From: an uncultured Tateyamaria sp.
GTDB lineage: Bacteria > Pseudomonadota > Alphaproteobacteria > Rhodobacterales > Rhodobacteraceae
NCBI RefSeq assembly: GCF_947503045.1
Contig: NZ_CANNCF010000001.1
Coordinates: forward strand, 620,001-684,000
Length of the DNA stretch: 64,000 bases
Direction: 5' to 3'
Under the pieces are notes generated by a model, which saw nothing but the letters and a program-made list of their open reading frames with translations, had not been told where the DNA came from and ran no database searches. How positions within the stretch are numbered: position 1 is the first letter of the stretch; each line of letters begins with the position of its first letter. Below are positions 51,874 through 60,094 of the stretch, in pieces. The translations under genes and the position numbers were made by a program.

Positions 51874-52236
51874 ATGATGGCTGAACGCACGCTATATGAA
51901 AAATACGGGGGGTTCTCCCAGGTCAGCAAGATCGTACTTTCCTTCTACGACACCCTGTTGGACAACGACGAGGTCGGCCCCTTTTTCGACGATGTCGACA
52001 TGTCGCGCATCGTGGATCACCAGACCAAGTTCATCGCCTCGCTGCTTGGCGGCCCGGCATCTTATTCGGACAATCAACTGCGCCAGTTGCACTCCCATCT
52101 TTCCATCACCGACGCCCATTTCGACGAGCTTGAAGCCGTGCTGAGCGGCGCGTTGCAGAACCACGGGATGACGGATGAGGATGTCGAAGCGGTTGTGGCA
52201 GAATTCGGGAAACGCCGCCCACTCATTGTCAGGTGA
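51874..52236 (+). CDS. Truncated haemoglobin (group I-like)
   Basis: A 120-residue 2-on-2 globin. Phe24-Tyr25 fit the B9-B10 positions (VLSFYDTLLDND), the E-helix segment is DHQTKFIASLLGGP, and His73 in QLRQLHSHLSI is the expected proximal haem ligand. Length and the glycine motifs (YEKYGG, LLGGP) match group I truncated haemoglobins. Tyr25 suggests oxygen or nitric oxide binding. AAAGGA precedes the start; ATG 51877 is an alternative. The cyclase gene begins 3 bp after its stop, so the two are almost certainly co-transcribed and may work as a haem-based sensor pair. Confidence 0.9.
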   Translation: MMAERTLYEKYGGFSQVSKIVLSFYDTLLDNDEVGPFFDDVDMSRIVDHQTKFIASLLGGPASYSDNQLRQLHSHLSITDAHFDELEAVLSGALQNHGMTDEDVEAVVAEFGKRRPLIVR

Positions 52237-52239
52237 AAC

Positions 52240-53262
52240 ATGACCATTGAAGCGATTAATGAACAACTGCTCCGCGCGATCGGGGTCGGGGTTGCACTGC
52301 TGGACCGGCAAACGCTCCGGTTCGGGTTCCGCAACGACACGTTCGAGGAATGGTTCACCGGCGAGACCGAGCAGACCCGGTTGCAGGAGCTGTTTGCGGA
52401 CCTCGACGTCACCGCGATGCAAGAGGGCCTCACGCAATCCGGGCGCTATGCCTCTGAAATCAGGTTCAAAAAGAAACGCAGAACCCTAGTCGTCGCCCTC
52501 GATTTCACCGCCGCCGAAGAGGACGTGCTGGTCCTTGTCTGCCAGAACATCACCCGGATCAAGGAACTGGAATCGATGATCGATTCCTACTCCATGATGG
52601 TCGAACGCAACACGCGCGAGATCAAACGGGAGAAAGAGCAGGTCGAAAAGCTGTTGCTCAACATCATGCCGCGCTCGGTCTACGAAGAATACAAGACCTT
52701 CGGCGTCGTGACCCCGCAAATGTATGACCCGGTGTCCGTTCTGATGCTCGATTTTGTCGGGTTCACCGAGATGGTCGCGTCGCAGGACCCCAGTGTCACG
52801 GTGACAGAACTGAACGACATCTACAGCGCCTTTGACCGCATTGGCGAACAGTTCGGCTGTGAACGGATCAAGACCATTGGCGATGCCTATATCACCGTCG
52901 CGGGCCTGCCCGATCCGACGCCGGATCATGCCAAGGCCATTGCCAATACCGCCATCCGCTTTGTGCGCTATCTCAACCGCCGCAACCTCAGCCATCCCCA
53001 CCAATGGCAATGCCGCATTGGCCTGTCCACGGGATCGGTTGTGGGGTCCGTGGTCGGGATACAGAAATATGTATACGATATTTTTGGCCCCGCAGTGAAC
53101 CTCGCCTCTCGTTTGCAGGAGATTTCGGAGCCGATGGAAATCACCGTGCAAGACAGTGTCGCGAATGTTCTCAAAGACCAGTTTGATCTTAAGAATATGG
53201 GCGAACGGACCATCCGCGGCTTCGGCGATCAAGACATCTGGCGGCTCTACGATAACAACTGA
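52240..53262 (+). CDS. PAS-linked class III adenylate cyclase-type protein
   Basis: A 340-residue soluble cyclase. Residues ~10-110 look like a PAS domain (LRAIGVGVALLDRQTLRFGFRNDTFEEWF, ending VLVCQNITRIKELE), ~115-145 a signalling coiled coil, then KLLLNIMPRSVYEEYKTFG, the linker that precedes cyclase domains in many sensors. The catalytic domain (~165-330) has metal aspartates Asp171 (MLDFVGFT) and Asp215 (TIGDAYI), 44 residues apart, Lys211 (KTIG) and the aspartate of YDIFGPAVNLASR, fitting adenine selection. It lies 3 bp after a truncated haemoglobin gene, which suggests gas or redox control of cAMP synthesis. Confidence 0.87.
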   Translation: MTIEAINEQLLRAIGVGVALLDRQTLRFGFRNDTFEEWFTGETEQTRLQELFADLDVTAMQEGLTQSGRYASEIRFKKKRRTLVVALDFTAAEEDVLVLVCQNITRIKELESMIDSYSMMVERNTREIKREKEQVEKLLLNIMPRSVYEEYKTFGVVTPQMYDPVSVLMLDFVGFTEMVASQDPSVTVTELNDIYSAFDRIGEQFGCERIKTIGDAYITVAGLPDPTPDHAKAIANTAIRFVRYLNRRNLSHPHQWQCRIGLSTGSVVGSVVGIQKYVYDIFGPAVNLASRLQEISEPMEITVQDSVANVLKDQFDLKNMGERTIRGFGDQDIWRLYDNN

Positions 53263-53443
53263 TCAGGCGGGACACGTGCCGTTCGTACCCGCGCCAAAGG
53301 TCGGTGTCGTTGCCGCGTATCACGCCTTGGGCATCTGCCATCAGCCGGGCAGGGCGCCGATGCTGACGGCGACCAACGGTAACTCTATCGCAATCAAGCT
53401 CGGTTAAATCAGGCCACTATGTTTGGTATTCGAGTGTTGACTG

Positions 53444-54505
53444 ATGACCGACCGGCTTGTGAACGAGCTTGCAATCAACGTGGACGAGATTGACACGCCT
53501 TTCTACTTCGAAGGGGGCACCTTTTCCCTGGGCGGCGGGCCTTTCACCGAGCAGAGCTTTTCCGCGCAGGACGACGATGTCGAATTTTCATCACTAAGCA
53601 CACAATCCTCCGAGGCCAACGATGCCGGACGCCAAACGGGTCAGTTGAGGGACGGCGACGGCAATGTGACGGCAGATGGTGTCGCCTCGCTGCAAGAAGT
53701 TATCTATCTGACAGACCCGGACTCGGGCGCGACCGTGCGCGTGGCCCGTATACGGTTGAGTGAAGATGACAACTCCTTCGGGAGCGGCGCGGAATTGGGT
53801 GACGTGCTGGTGTTTGACGGCCCCATTGATCCCAACATCACCTACACCGTGACATCCATCGACTATCAGCCCGGCGACGGCCCGGACCATCGCTATGAGT
53901 ATTCCGAATTCTCTGGCGGCAGCGTGGAAAGCAGCGGTGCGGTCTGCTTTGCTGCCGGGACGCGCATCTTGACCGCGCATGGTGAATGCCCGGTGGAACT
54001 GCTCGGCCCCGGCAGCCTCGTGCAAACGGTGGATGGCGGGTTGAAACGAGTGTTGTGGGCCGGGTCCACACGGATCACGCGGGCCGAGTTGAGGCATGAT
54101 GTTACATTAAGGCCGGTCAGGATCGAAGCCGGAGCCTTGGGCAATACGGCACCTTTGCTGGTGTCACAGCAACACCGGATCGAAATCAGGGGCGAGTTGG
54201 TAAAGGCCAAACACCTGCCTTTCATCCCCGGATTGCGGGCCCGGTTTGCCAATGGGATCAAAGAGGTACGCTATCATCATATCCTGCTTGAGGATCATCA
54301 CATGCTGATCGCCAATGGCATCGAGGCGGAAAGCCTGTTCCTGGGGCCAGAGACCCTGCGCGTTCTGCACCGGCGCCGTTTGATGCCCGCCCGCTTTGCC
54401 GAATTTGACAGGCAAGAGATACGGCATGAAATTTGCCGCCCGCTCGCAAAACGTCACCGCTTACCTCAACTTTTTGGCCACCCGGCGGAGCGCATTGCGG
54501 TCTAG
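53444..54505 (+). CDS. Hint (hedgehog/intein) domain protein
   Basis: A 353-residue protein with an N-terminal acidic region of ~160 residues, part of which resembles a beta-rich secreted domain (LQEVIYLTDPDSGATVRVARIRLSEDD, LGDVLVFDGPIDPNITYTVTSIDYQPG), and a Hint_2 domain from Cys168 (VCFAAGTRILTAHGECPVELLGPGSLVQTVDGG) through LVSQQHRIEIRG and LLEDHHMLIANGIEAESLFLGPETL. Asp-rich sequence with no signal peptide suggests type I secretion or another non-classical route. It shares the cleavage-domain design of the gene at 33435 but not its N-terminal domain. Confidence 0.8.
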   Translation: MTDRLVNELAINVDEIDTPFYFEGGTFSLGGGPFTEQSFSAQDDDVEFSSLSTQSSEANDAGRQTGQLRDGDGNVTADGVASLQEVIYLTDPDSGATVRVARIRLSEDDNSFGSGAELGDVLVFDGPIDPNITYTVTSIDYQPGDGPDHRYEYSEFSGGSVESSGAVCFAAGTRILTAHGECPVELLGPGSLVQTVDGGLKRVLWAGSTRITRAELRHDVTLRPVRIEAGALGNTAPLLVSQQHRIEIRGELVKAKHLPFIPGLRARFANGIKEVRYHHILLEDHHMLIANGIEAESLFLGPETLRVLHRRRLMPARFAEFDRQEIRHEICRPLAKRHRLPQLFGHPAERIAV

Positions 54506-54535
54506 GTTCTGGATGGGTTGGCTCCGGCTATTGGC

Positions 54536-55078
54536 TCAGCCTGAAATCCAGACCATCAGCCAGACCAGCAGACCCAGCAGGATCAGAACAATGGTCGCGA
54601 TCCGCCCGGACATGGCGGCGTCCGAGGGGCGCTTTTTGCCGCTCATTTGCGGGGCGGAATAGGGTTTGGCGGCCTCGGACGTGACCGTTTCCGTCGCCCG
54701 CCAGTCTACGCCCGCCGCGCCATAGGTGCCGATCAGGGTCAGCGCAGGCGCAGGGGCAAGCGTGGTGGCCTGCCCGTCAAAGGCCCGCGAAAACACGATC
54801 ATCACCCAACCGCCCAGACGGTCCAGCTTGGCCCGGTCCGGGGTCAGGTCCTCCATCGGCACAGCGTTGCCTTCGGCAAGATAGCCGACCAGCCCAACCC
54901 CTTCGAGGTCGGAGACGGGAAAGATTTCGACCTGCTCAGCGTCCACCTCGGCCCCAAGGGCCGCGTTGAGGGCGTTCGGGTCGGATTTCAGGGCCTTGGC
55001 CTCGCCTTCGTCCATCGACAGGGCGAAGACACGGATAACTCCGGACTGGTTGGCGGGGATGGTGAGTGGGGTGTTCAC
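54536..55078 (-). CDS. Tail-anchored protein of unknown function in the pyrB operon
   Basis: A 180-residue protein. Residues 1-~120 are soluble (SGVIRVFALSMDEGEAKALKSDPNALNAALGAEVDAEQVEIFPVSDLEGVGLVGYLAEGNAVP) and end in LIGTYGAAGVDWRATETVTSEAA; a single C-terminal helix (GRIATIVLILLGLLVWLMVWISG) anchors it in the membrane with the soluble part in the cytoplasm. Its start overlaps the preceding gene (ATGA). I do not recognise the soluble domain; position only ties it to pyrB. Confidence 0.75.
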   Translation of the reverse strand: MNTPLTIPANQSGVIRVFALSMDEGEAKALKSDPNALNAALGAEVDAEQVEIFPVSDLEGVGLVGYLAEGNAVPMEDLTPDRAKLDRLGGWVMIVFSRAFDGQATTLAPAPALTLIGTYGAAGVDWRATETVTSEAAKPYSAPQMSGKKRPSDAAMSGRIATIVLILLGLLVWLMVWISG

Positions 55079-55542
55079 GATTGCAACCTCGACACATAGG
55101 CATCTCGCGCAGCCAATATCCGGCGGCGCAAATCTCGTGGTGCTTTTGGAATAGGCAGTGTTTTCGCCGTTCCATTTCTAAGTCGGACAACAAGGGACCA
55201 AATTGGCCAACGGTTGATGCGTTTGATTTCATCCAGAGGAACCTCGGACGCGTATCCCTCACTTTCGCAAACATAAATGGCCTCGTTGGTCAGAAACCAT
55301 TCGGTCTTTCGATGTTGCGCCCATAGATCAAGTTCGCCGTACACCCACATATTGAAAAGAACTGCGGCTGCAGAGACGGGCAAACCCAAAAGAATAATCC
55401 AAAAAGCGTTTCCGAGATCACCAATCAGACCAACGACAACCCAGATCCCTGCGATTGCGCCAACACGAATTGCGAATGAGCGTCCCGAAATCGTCCAACT
55501 GTGCAGCAAGACTTCATCAGGCAGAAACTCCGGCTGCGTCAT
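55075..55542 (-). CDS. Membrane protein with PH-like domain in the pyrB operon
   Basis: A 155-residue protein with two N-terminal helices ([47 protein letters not shown]) and a C-terminal segment ([63 protein letters not shown]) that resembles a bacterial PH domain. Its start overlaps the pyrB stop by 4 bp. Function unknown; the coupling to pyrB may only reflect shared expression. Confidence 0.8.
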   Translation of the reverse strand: MTQPEFLPDEVLLHSWTISGRSFAIRVGAIAGIWVVVGLIGDLGNAFWIILLGLPVSAAAVLFNMWVYGELDLWAQHRKTEWFLTNEAIYVCESEGYASEVPLDEIKRINRWPIWSLVVRLRNGTAKTLPIPKAPRDLRRRILAARDAYVSRLQS

Positions 55543-56483
55543 GCAGCGCCTCTGACAGCGCGCAGGTTACGCGCCAGCAAATCCATCGCGGCCATGCGCA
55601 CGGCGACACCCATCTCGACCTGGTCCTGAATGACGCTGCGGTTGATGTCATCCGCCAGCGTCCCGTCAATCTCCACCCCGCGGTTCATTGGGCCGGGATG
55701 CATCACGATAGCGTCGGGCTTGGCATGGGCCAGCTTGGCAGCGTCCAGCCCAAAGCGGTGATAGTATTCCCGCTCACTGGGGATGAAGCCGCCATCCATG
55801 CGCTCGCGTTGCAGGCGCAGCATCATCACGACGTCCACATCCGCCAGACCCTCGGCCATGTCGTCATAGACCTCGCAGCCGAACTCGGCGATGCCTGCGG
55901 GCATCAGCGTCGGCGGGCCGATCAGGCGAATGCGGTTCTCCATCTTGCCCAGCAGGATGATGTTGGAGCGCGCCACGCGGGAATGCGCGATGTCACCGCA
56001 GATCGCGACGTTGAGCCTGTGCAACCGCCCCTTGGCCCGTCGGATCGTCAGCGCATCGAGCAGGGCTTGCGTCGGGTGCTCGTGCCGCCCGTCACCTGCG
56101 TTCAGCACGGCGCAATTGACCTTTTGCGCCAGCAAATCGACGGCGCCGGAATGGGGATGGCGCACGACCAGCAGGTCGGGATGCATCGCGTTCAGCGTCA
56201 TCGCGGTGTCGATCAGCGTCTCGCCCTTGGTGATGGAACTGGCCTGCATCGCCATGTTCATCACATCCGCCCCAAGCCGCTTGCCCGCCAGTTCGAAACT
56301 GGCCTGCGTCCGGGTCGAGTTTTCAAAGAACATGTTGATCTGCGTCAGCCCCGCCAGCGCCTCGCCATGCTTTTCCGCCGCGCGGTTGAGGGTGACGTAA
56401 TCCTCGGCCAGATCGAGCAGCGTCACGATTTCCTCGGGCCGCAGGTGTTCGATGCCCAGAAGGTGGCGGTGCGTAAAGGTCAT
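55539..56483 (-). CDS. pyrB: Aspartate carbamoyltransferase catalytic subunit
   Basis: ATCase makes N-carbamoyl-aspartate in pyrimidine synthesis. The 314-residue protein has the carbamoyl-phosphate loop at 52-59 as FFENSTRT, where asparagine replaces the usual proline of FEPSTRT, followed by [11 protein letters not shown]. Also present are [38 protein letters not shown], and [12 protein letters not shown]. pyrC, a common neighbour, is not found next to it here; two small membrane genes follow instead. It is divergent from the uracil-DNA glycosylase gene. Confidence 0.95.
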   Translation of the reverse strand: MTFTHRHLLGIEHLRPEEIVTLLDLAEDYVTLNRAAEKHGEALAGLTQINMFFENSTRTQASFELAGKRLGADVMNMAMQASSITKGETLIDTAMTLNAMHPDLLVVRHPHSGAVDLLAQKVNCAVLNAGDGRHEHPTQALLDALTIRRAKGRLHRLNVAICGDIAHSRVARSNIILLGKMENRIRLIGPPTLMPAGIAEFGCEVYDDMAEGLADVDVVMMLRLQRERMDGGFIPSEREYYHRFGLDAAKLAHAKPDAIVMHPGPMNRGVEIDGTLADDINRSVIQDQVEMGVAVRMAAMDLLARNLRAVRGAA

Positions 56484-56613
56484 GGCGGTCCCCGGTGCAG
56501 ATCGCTTGCGTTATAGGCGCTTGAAGGCGCGGGCGGCAAGTCAGGGGATTTGCATATTTTCCAGAACAATGAAGCCCATTTTGGTTCCCGCACGAGAGGC
56601 GTAGACTGCGGCC

Positions 56614-57393
56614 ATGGAATCGCAAGACTATCATGCCGCCATGGCAGCACTGGCCTGGCAGATCGAGCTTGGCGTCGATGAATGCATCGGGGACGCCCCG
56701 ATCAACCGCTATGAGGTGCCTGCCGCCGTGGCCAAGCCTGCACCGGTTGCCGCGCCGGCACCCGCTGCGCAGGCCTCCGCCCCGCCTGTGCCCGCGCAAG
56801 AGGTGGACGCCGTCGCCATTGCGCGCGCCGCTGCCGAGGCTGCGCAGGACCTTGAGGGGTTGCGCGCTGCCATGGCCGCATTCGAGCATTGCGATCTCAA
56901 AAAGGGCGCGCGCAACCTTGTGTTTTCGGATGGGGTACCGGGCGCGCGGGTGATGATCATAGGTGAGGCGCCGGGCCGCGATGAGGACCGCGAGGGGCGT
57001 CCCTTTGTCGGGCGGGCGGGGCAGCTTCTGGACCGGATGCTGGGGGCGATCGAGCTGGATCGTGCATCATCCGTTTACATCACCAACGTCCTGCCCTGGC
57101 GCCCGCCGCAAAACCGCGACCCCAAGCCGGAAGAGATCGCGATGATGCAACCCTTCCTGCGTCGCCACATCGCGCTGGCAAACCCGGACGTGCTGGTGGT
57201 GGTAGGCAATCACGCCTGTCAGGCGCTGCTGGGCAAGCGCGGGATCACCCGGTTGCGGGGCGAGTGGACCGAGGCGGAAGGCAAGCCTGCGCTGCCGATG
57301 TTCCACCCTGCTTACCTGTTGCGCACACAGGCGGCCAAGCGCGAGGCCTGGGCGGACCTGTTGTCCCTGAAGGCACGGTTGCGCGATGGTTGA
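56614..57393 (+). CDS. Uracil-DNA glycosylase (family 4)
   Basis: A 259-residue family 4 uracil-DNA glycosylase. Motif A reads GEAPGRDEDREGRPFVGRAGQLLDRML, followed by VYITNVLPWRPPQNRDPKPEEI, and motif B is in LPMFHPAYLLR. Family 4 enzymes carry a 4Fe-4S cluster; candidate cysteines are at CDLKKGARN and NHACQALLG, but I did not confirm all four. The N-terminal ~75 residues (Ala- and Pro-rich) are a linker-like extension not in typical members. It overlaps the LysE gene. Confidence 0.88.
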   Translation: MESQDYHAAMAALAWQIELGVDECIGDAPINRYEVPAAVAKPAPVAAPAPAAQASAPPVPAQEVDAVAIARAAAEAAQDLEGLRAAMAAFEHCDLKKGARNLVFSDGVPGARVMIIGEAPGRDEDREGRPFVGRAGQLLDRMLGAIELDRASSVYITNVLPWRPPQNRDPKPEEIAMMQPFLRRHIALANPDVLVVVGNHACQALLGKRGITRLRGEWTEAEGKPALPMFHPAYLLRTQAAKREAWADLLSLKARLRDG

Positions 57394-57997
57394 TCCGCTG
57401 ATGTTGCTTGCCTTTGTGCCTGCCGGGCTGGCGCTGAATCTCACACCGGGCGCGGACATGATGTTCTGCCTTGGCCAAGGCCTGCGATCCGGGCCGCGTG
57501 CGGCCGTTGCGGCCAGTGCGGGCATTTCGCTGGGCGCCTTTATCCATGCCGGGCTCGCCGGACTTGGCCTTGGCGCGCTGGTGGCCACGGTGCCTGCGGC
57601 CTTCGAGGTCATTCGCTGGGTCGGGGTGGCTTACCTCATGTGGCTGGCAGTGCAGGCGCTGCGCCATGCAGGTCAGGTGGGCAATGTGCCCATGTCGACC
57701 CCGGCGCGCGCCTTTCGCGCAGGGCTGGTTGTGAACCTCACCAACCCCAAGGTGATCCTCTTCGTGCTGGCCTTCGTGCCGCAATTCATCTCTCCCGCGG
57801 CCGGTTCGGTGCTGGGCCAGTTCCTGATTTTCGGCGCTGTGCTGAGCCTTGGCGGTTTCATCATCAACGGGGCCGTCGGCGTCTTTGCGAGCGGCATCGG
57901 CCAGCGCCTTGCCCGGGGCAGCCGGGTGCTGGACTGGATCTCGGCCAGTGTCTTTGCGGCCCTCGCCGCCCGTCTGGCCATATTGGAGCGCACATGA
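57386..57997 (+). CDS. LysE-family translocator
   Basis: A 203-residue membrane protein of the LysE/RhtB amino acid exporter superfamily. It has the LNLTPGADMMFCLGQGLRSGPRAAVAASAGISLGAFIHA opening, then WVGVAYLMWLAVQALRH, then AFRAGLVVNLTNPKVILFVLAFVPQFI, which are the family's conserved blocks. About six hydrophobic helices are visible. It overlaps the upstream glycosylase by 8 bp and the downstream moaB-like gene by ATGA. The exported amino acid or analogue is unknown. Confidence 0.88.
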   Translation: MVDPLMLLAFVPAGLALNLTPGADMMFCLGQGLRSGPRAAVAASAGISLGAFIHAGLAGLGLGALVATVPAAFEVIRWVGVAYLMWLAVQALRHAGQVGNVPMSTPARAFRAGLVVNLTNPKVILFVLAFVPQFISPAAGSVLGQFLIFGAVLSLGGFIINGAVGVFASGIGQRLARGSRVLDWISASVFAALAARLAILERT

Positions 57998-58536
57998 GCC
58001 GTATCGATGAAAACCTTGATTTCATTGCCGTCCGCATCGCTGTGCTGACGGTCAGCGACACGCGCAGCCTGTCCGAGGACCGCTCGGGCGATGTGCTGGT
58101 GGCCCGGCTGGTCGAGGCGGGACATGTGCTGGCCGACCGCACGGTGTTGCCTGATGAGCGGGACCAGATTGCGGACCAGCTGCGCACATGGAGTGACGAT
58201 CCGCAGATCGATGTGGTGATCTCGACCGGAGGCACCGGCCTGACGGGCCGCGACGTCACGGTCGAGGCGCATCGCGACGTCTATGAAAAGGAAATCGACG
58301 CCTTTGGCACCGTGTTCACCATCGTGTCGATGCAAAAGATCGGCACCAGCGCTGTGCAAAGCCGCGCGACGGGCGGCGTGCGCAACGGCACCTACCTGTT
58401 TGCACTGCCCGGCAGCCCCGGTGCGTGCAAGGATGCCTGGGACGAAATTCTGGCCCGCCAGCTCGATTTTCGCCATCGCCCCTGCAACTTTGTAGAGATT
58501 TTGCCGCGTTTGGACGAGCATCAGCGACGGAAATAG
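57994..58536 (+). CDS. Molybdenum cofactor protein MoaB/MogA-like
   Basis: A 180-residue MPT-binding protein. The core blocks are VRIAVLTVSDTRSLSEDRSGDVLVARL, then DVVISTGGTGLTGRDVTVEAH, then YLFALPGSPGACKDAWDEIL. This is the MoaB/MogA fold that adenylylates molybdopterin before molybdenum insertion; MoaB and MogA cannot be separated safely by sequence alone. ATG 57994 overlaps the LysE stop. It is far from moaD-moaE but serves the same pathway. Confidence 0.9.
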   Translation: MSRIDENLDFIAVRIAVLTVSDTRSLSEDRSGDVLVARLVEAGHVLADRTVLPDERDQIADQLRTWSDDPQIDVVISTGGTGLTGRDVTVEAHRDVYEKEIDAFGTVFTIVSMQKIGTSAVQSRATGGVRNGTYLFALPGSPGACKDAWDEILARQLDFRHRPCNFVEILPRLDEHQRRK

Positions 58537-58593
58537 GCCACGCACCCGTAACAGCATTGTTGTTTATGGTGACTGGAAAGACGTTCTACTGTG

Positions 58594-58604
58594 CTATCTG
58601 ATAG
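58594..58604. promoter_or_regulatory. Short palindrome upstream of the RND efflux genes
   Basis: The sequence ctatctgatag (5-base arms around one base) lies 30 bp before the adaptor gene start. Position fits an operator for a local repressor, but no regulator is encoded beside these genes and the match is too short to be certain. Confidence 0.25.
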
Positions 58605-58633
58605 TTACGGACTGTAGTTGAGATCGTGGATAC

Positions 58634-60091
58634 ATGCGTTTCATAAGACAAAGCCTGATCGGACTGGTGCTGGCGGCGGTCACCCTCGGGCTGCTCGGTT
58701 TTGCCGTGCATCTCGTCAACAGTGCGGTTCAGGAACGTATTGCGCGCGACACCAGCGCGCCGCCTGCGCGCGAGCGTGTATTTGCGGTTGGTGTGCGCCG
58801 GGCCGAGCCGGGCACCGAAACCCCCGTGCTCGAAACTTTTGGCGAGGTCGAAAGCCGTCGTCGCCTTGAACTGCGCGCCGCCGAGTCCGGGCGCATCATC
58901 GAACTGGCCGATGGGTTCGAGGACGGTGGTGTGGTCAAAGCGGGGCAGGTGCTGGTGCGCATTGATCCTGCCGATGCCGAGGCGGCGCTGGACCGCGCCA
59001 AGGCCGACCTTTTGGATGCCGAGGCCGAAGTGCGCGACGCCGAACGCGGTCTCGCTCTGTCGCTGGACGAACAGGCCGCCGCTCAGGACCAGTCCAACCT
59101 GCAACAGCGTGCCTATGAACGGCAGTTGGACCTGGCCGAACGCGGTGTGGGCACCGCCGCCGCGGTCGAGGCTGCCGAATTGGCCGCCGCCGCCGCCCGG
59201 CAGGCTGTCCTGTCGCGCCGTCAGGCCGTCACCACAGCAGAGGCCCGCATTGATCAGGCCAAGACCCGGCTGGCCCGCGCCATCATCGCCCAGGGCGAGG
59301 CGCAGCGCGCGCTCGATGACACAACCCTGATCGCCCCTTTTGACGGCACGCTCAGCGAAACGGACGTGGTGGCGGGCCGCCTGGCTTCGGCCAATGAAAA
59401 GCTGGCCGTGCTGATTGACGCAGACGCGCTTGAGGTCGCCTTTCGCGTCTCGACCGCCCAATATGCCCGCCTCTTGGGCGCTGACGGGCAGGTAATGGCC
59501 GCGCCGGTCATTGCGACGCTCGATGTCTCCGGCGTTGATCTGAGCGCGCGGGGGGTGATCAACCGCTCCAGCGCCGGATCGGGCGAGATGCAGACCGGGC
59601 GTCTGATATTTGCCCGGCTCGAAGCCGCGCGGGGCTTCAAACCGGGCGATTTCGTCACCGTCACCGTGCAGGAACCGCCCTTGGAAAATGTGGTGCGCCT
59701 GCCGGCCTCAGCGGTGGACGCCAGTGACAGGGTGCTTGTGCTGGGCGAAGACAACCGCCTTGAGGCGCTGGATGTGCAGGTCATGCACCGCGAGGGCGAC
59801 GATGTGCTGGTGCGCAGCCCTGACCTTGCCGGTCGTGACGTGGTCGAGGCGCGCTCGCCCCTGCTGGGCCCCGGTATCTCGGTCCGCCCGCTGCGCCCCG
59901 AAGCCGCTGTGATGCCAACGGAACCTGCGATGCTGGAACTGAGCGAAGAGCGCCGCGCCCGCCTGATCGCCTTTGTCGAAGGCAACCAGCGCATGCCTGC
60001 CGAGGCCAAGGCCCGCGTGCTGGCCCAACTGGCCGAGGCCCGCGTGCCCGCCCGTATGGTCGAACGCATCGAAAGCCGGATGGGGGGCTAG
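58634..60091 (+). CDS. RND efflux periplasmic adaptor (membrane fusion protein)
   Basis: A 485-residue HlyD/MFP-family adaptor. A single N-terminal helix (LIGLVLAAVTLGLLGFAVHLV) anchors it; then come the biotin-lipoyl half (ETFGEVESRRRLELRAAESGRIIELADGFEDGGVVKAGQVLVRIDPADAEAALDRA), a long helical hairpin rich in Ala, Glu and Arg (~100-220), and the second lipoyl/beta-barrel segment (DDTTLIAPFDGTLSETDVVAGRLASANEKLAVLID). The extended C-terminus (~360-485) is an additional domain. It is 3 bp upstream of the transporter gene, its partner. Confidence 0.9.
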   Translation: MRFIRQSLIGLVLAAVTLGLLGFAVHLVNSAVQERIARDTSAPPARERVFAVGVRRAEPGTETPVLETFGEVESRRRLELRAAESGRIIELADGFEDGGVVKAGQVLVRIDPADAEAALDRAKADLLDAEAEVRDAERGLALSLDEQAAAQDQSNLQQRAYERQLDLAERGVGTAAAVEAAELAAAAARQAVLSRRQAVTTAEARIDQAKTRLARAIIAQGEAQRALDDTTLIAPFDGTLSETDVVAGRLASANEKLAVLIDADALEVAFRVSTAQYARLLGADGQVMAAPVIATLDVSGVDLSARGVINRSSAGSGEMQTGRLIFARLEAARGFKPGDFVTVTVQEPPLENVVRLPASAVDASDRVLVLGEDNRLEALDVQVMHREGDDVLVRSPDLAGRDVVEARSPLLGPGISVRPLRPEAAVMPTEPAMLELSEERRARLIAFVEGNQRMPAEAKARVLAQLAEARVPARMVERIESRMGG

Positions 60092-60094
60092 GCC

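Noticed and set aside
53263-53443. Extra gene between the cyclase and the second Hint gene
   Set aside because: The plus-strand frame through this gap starts inside the cyclase gene, has no ribosome site and no recognisable domain.
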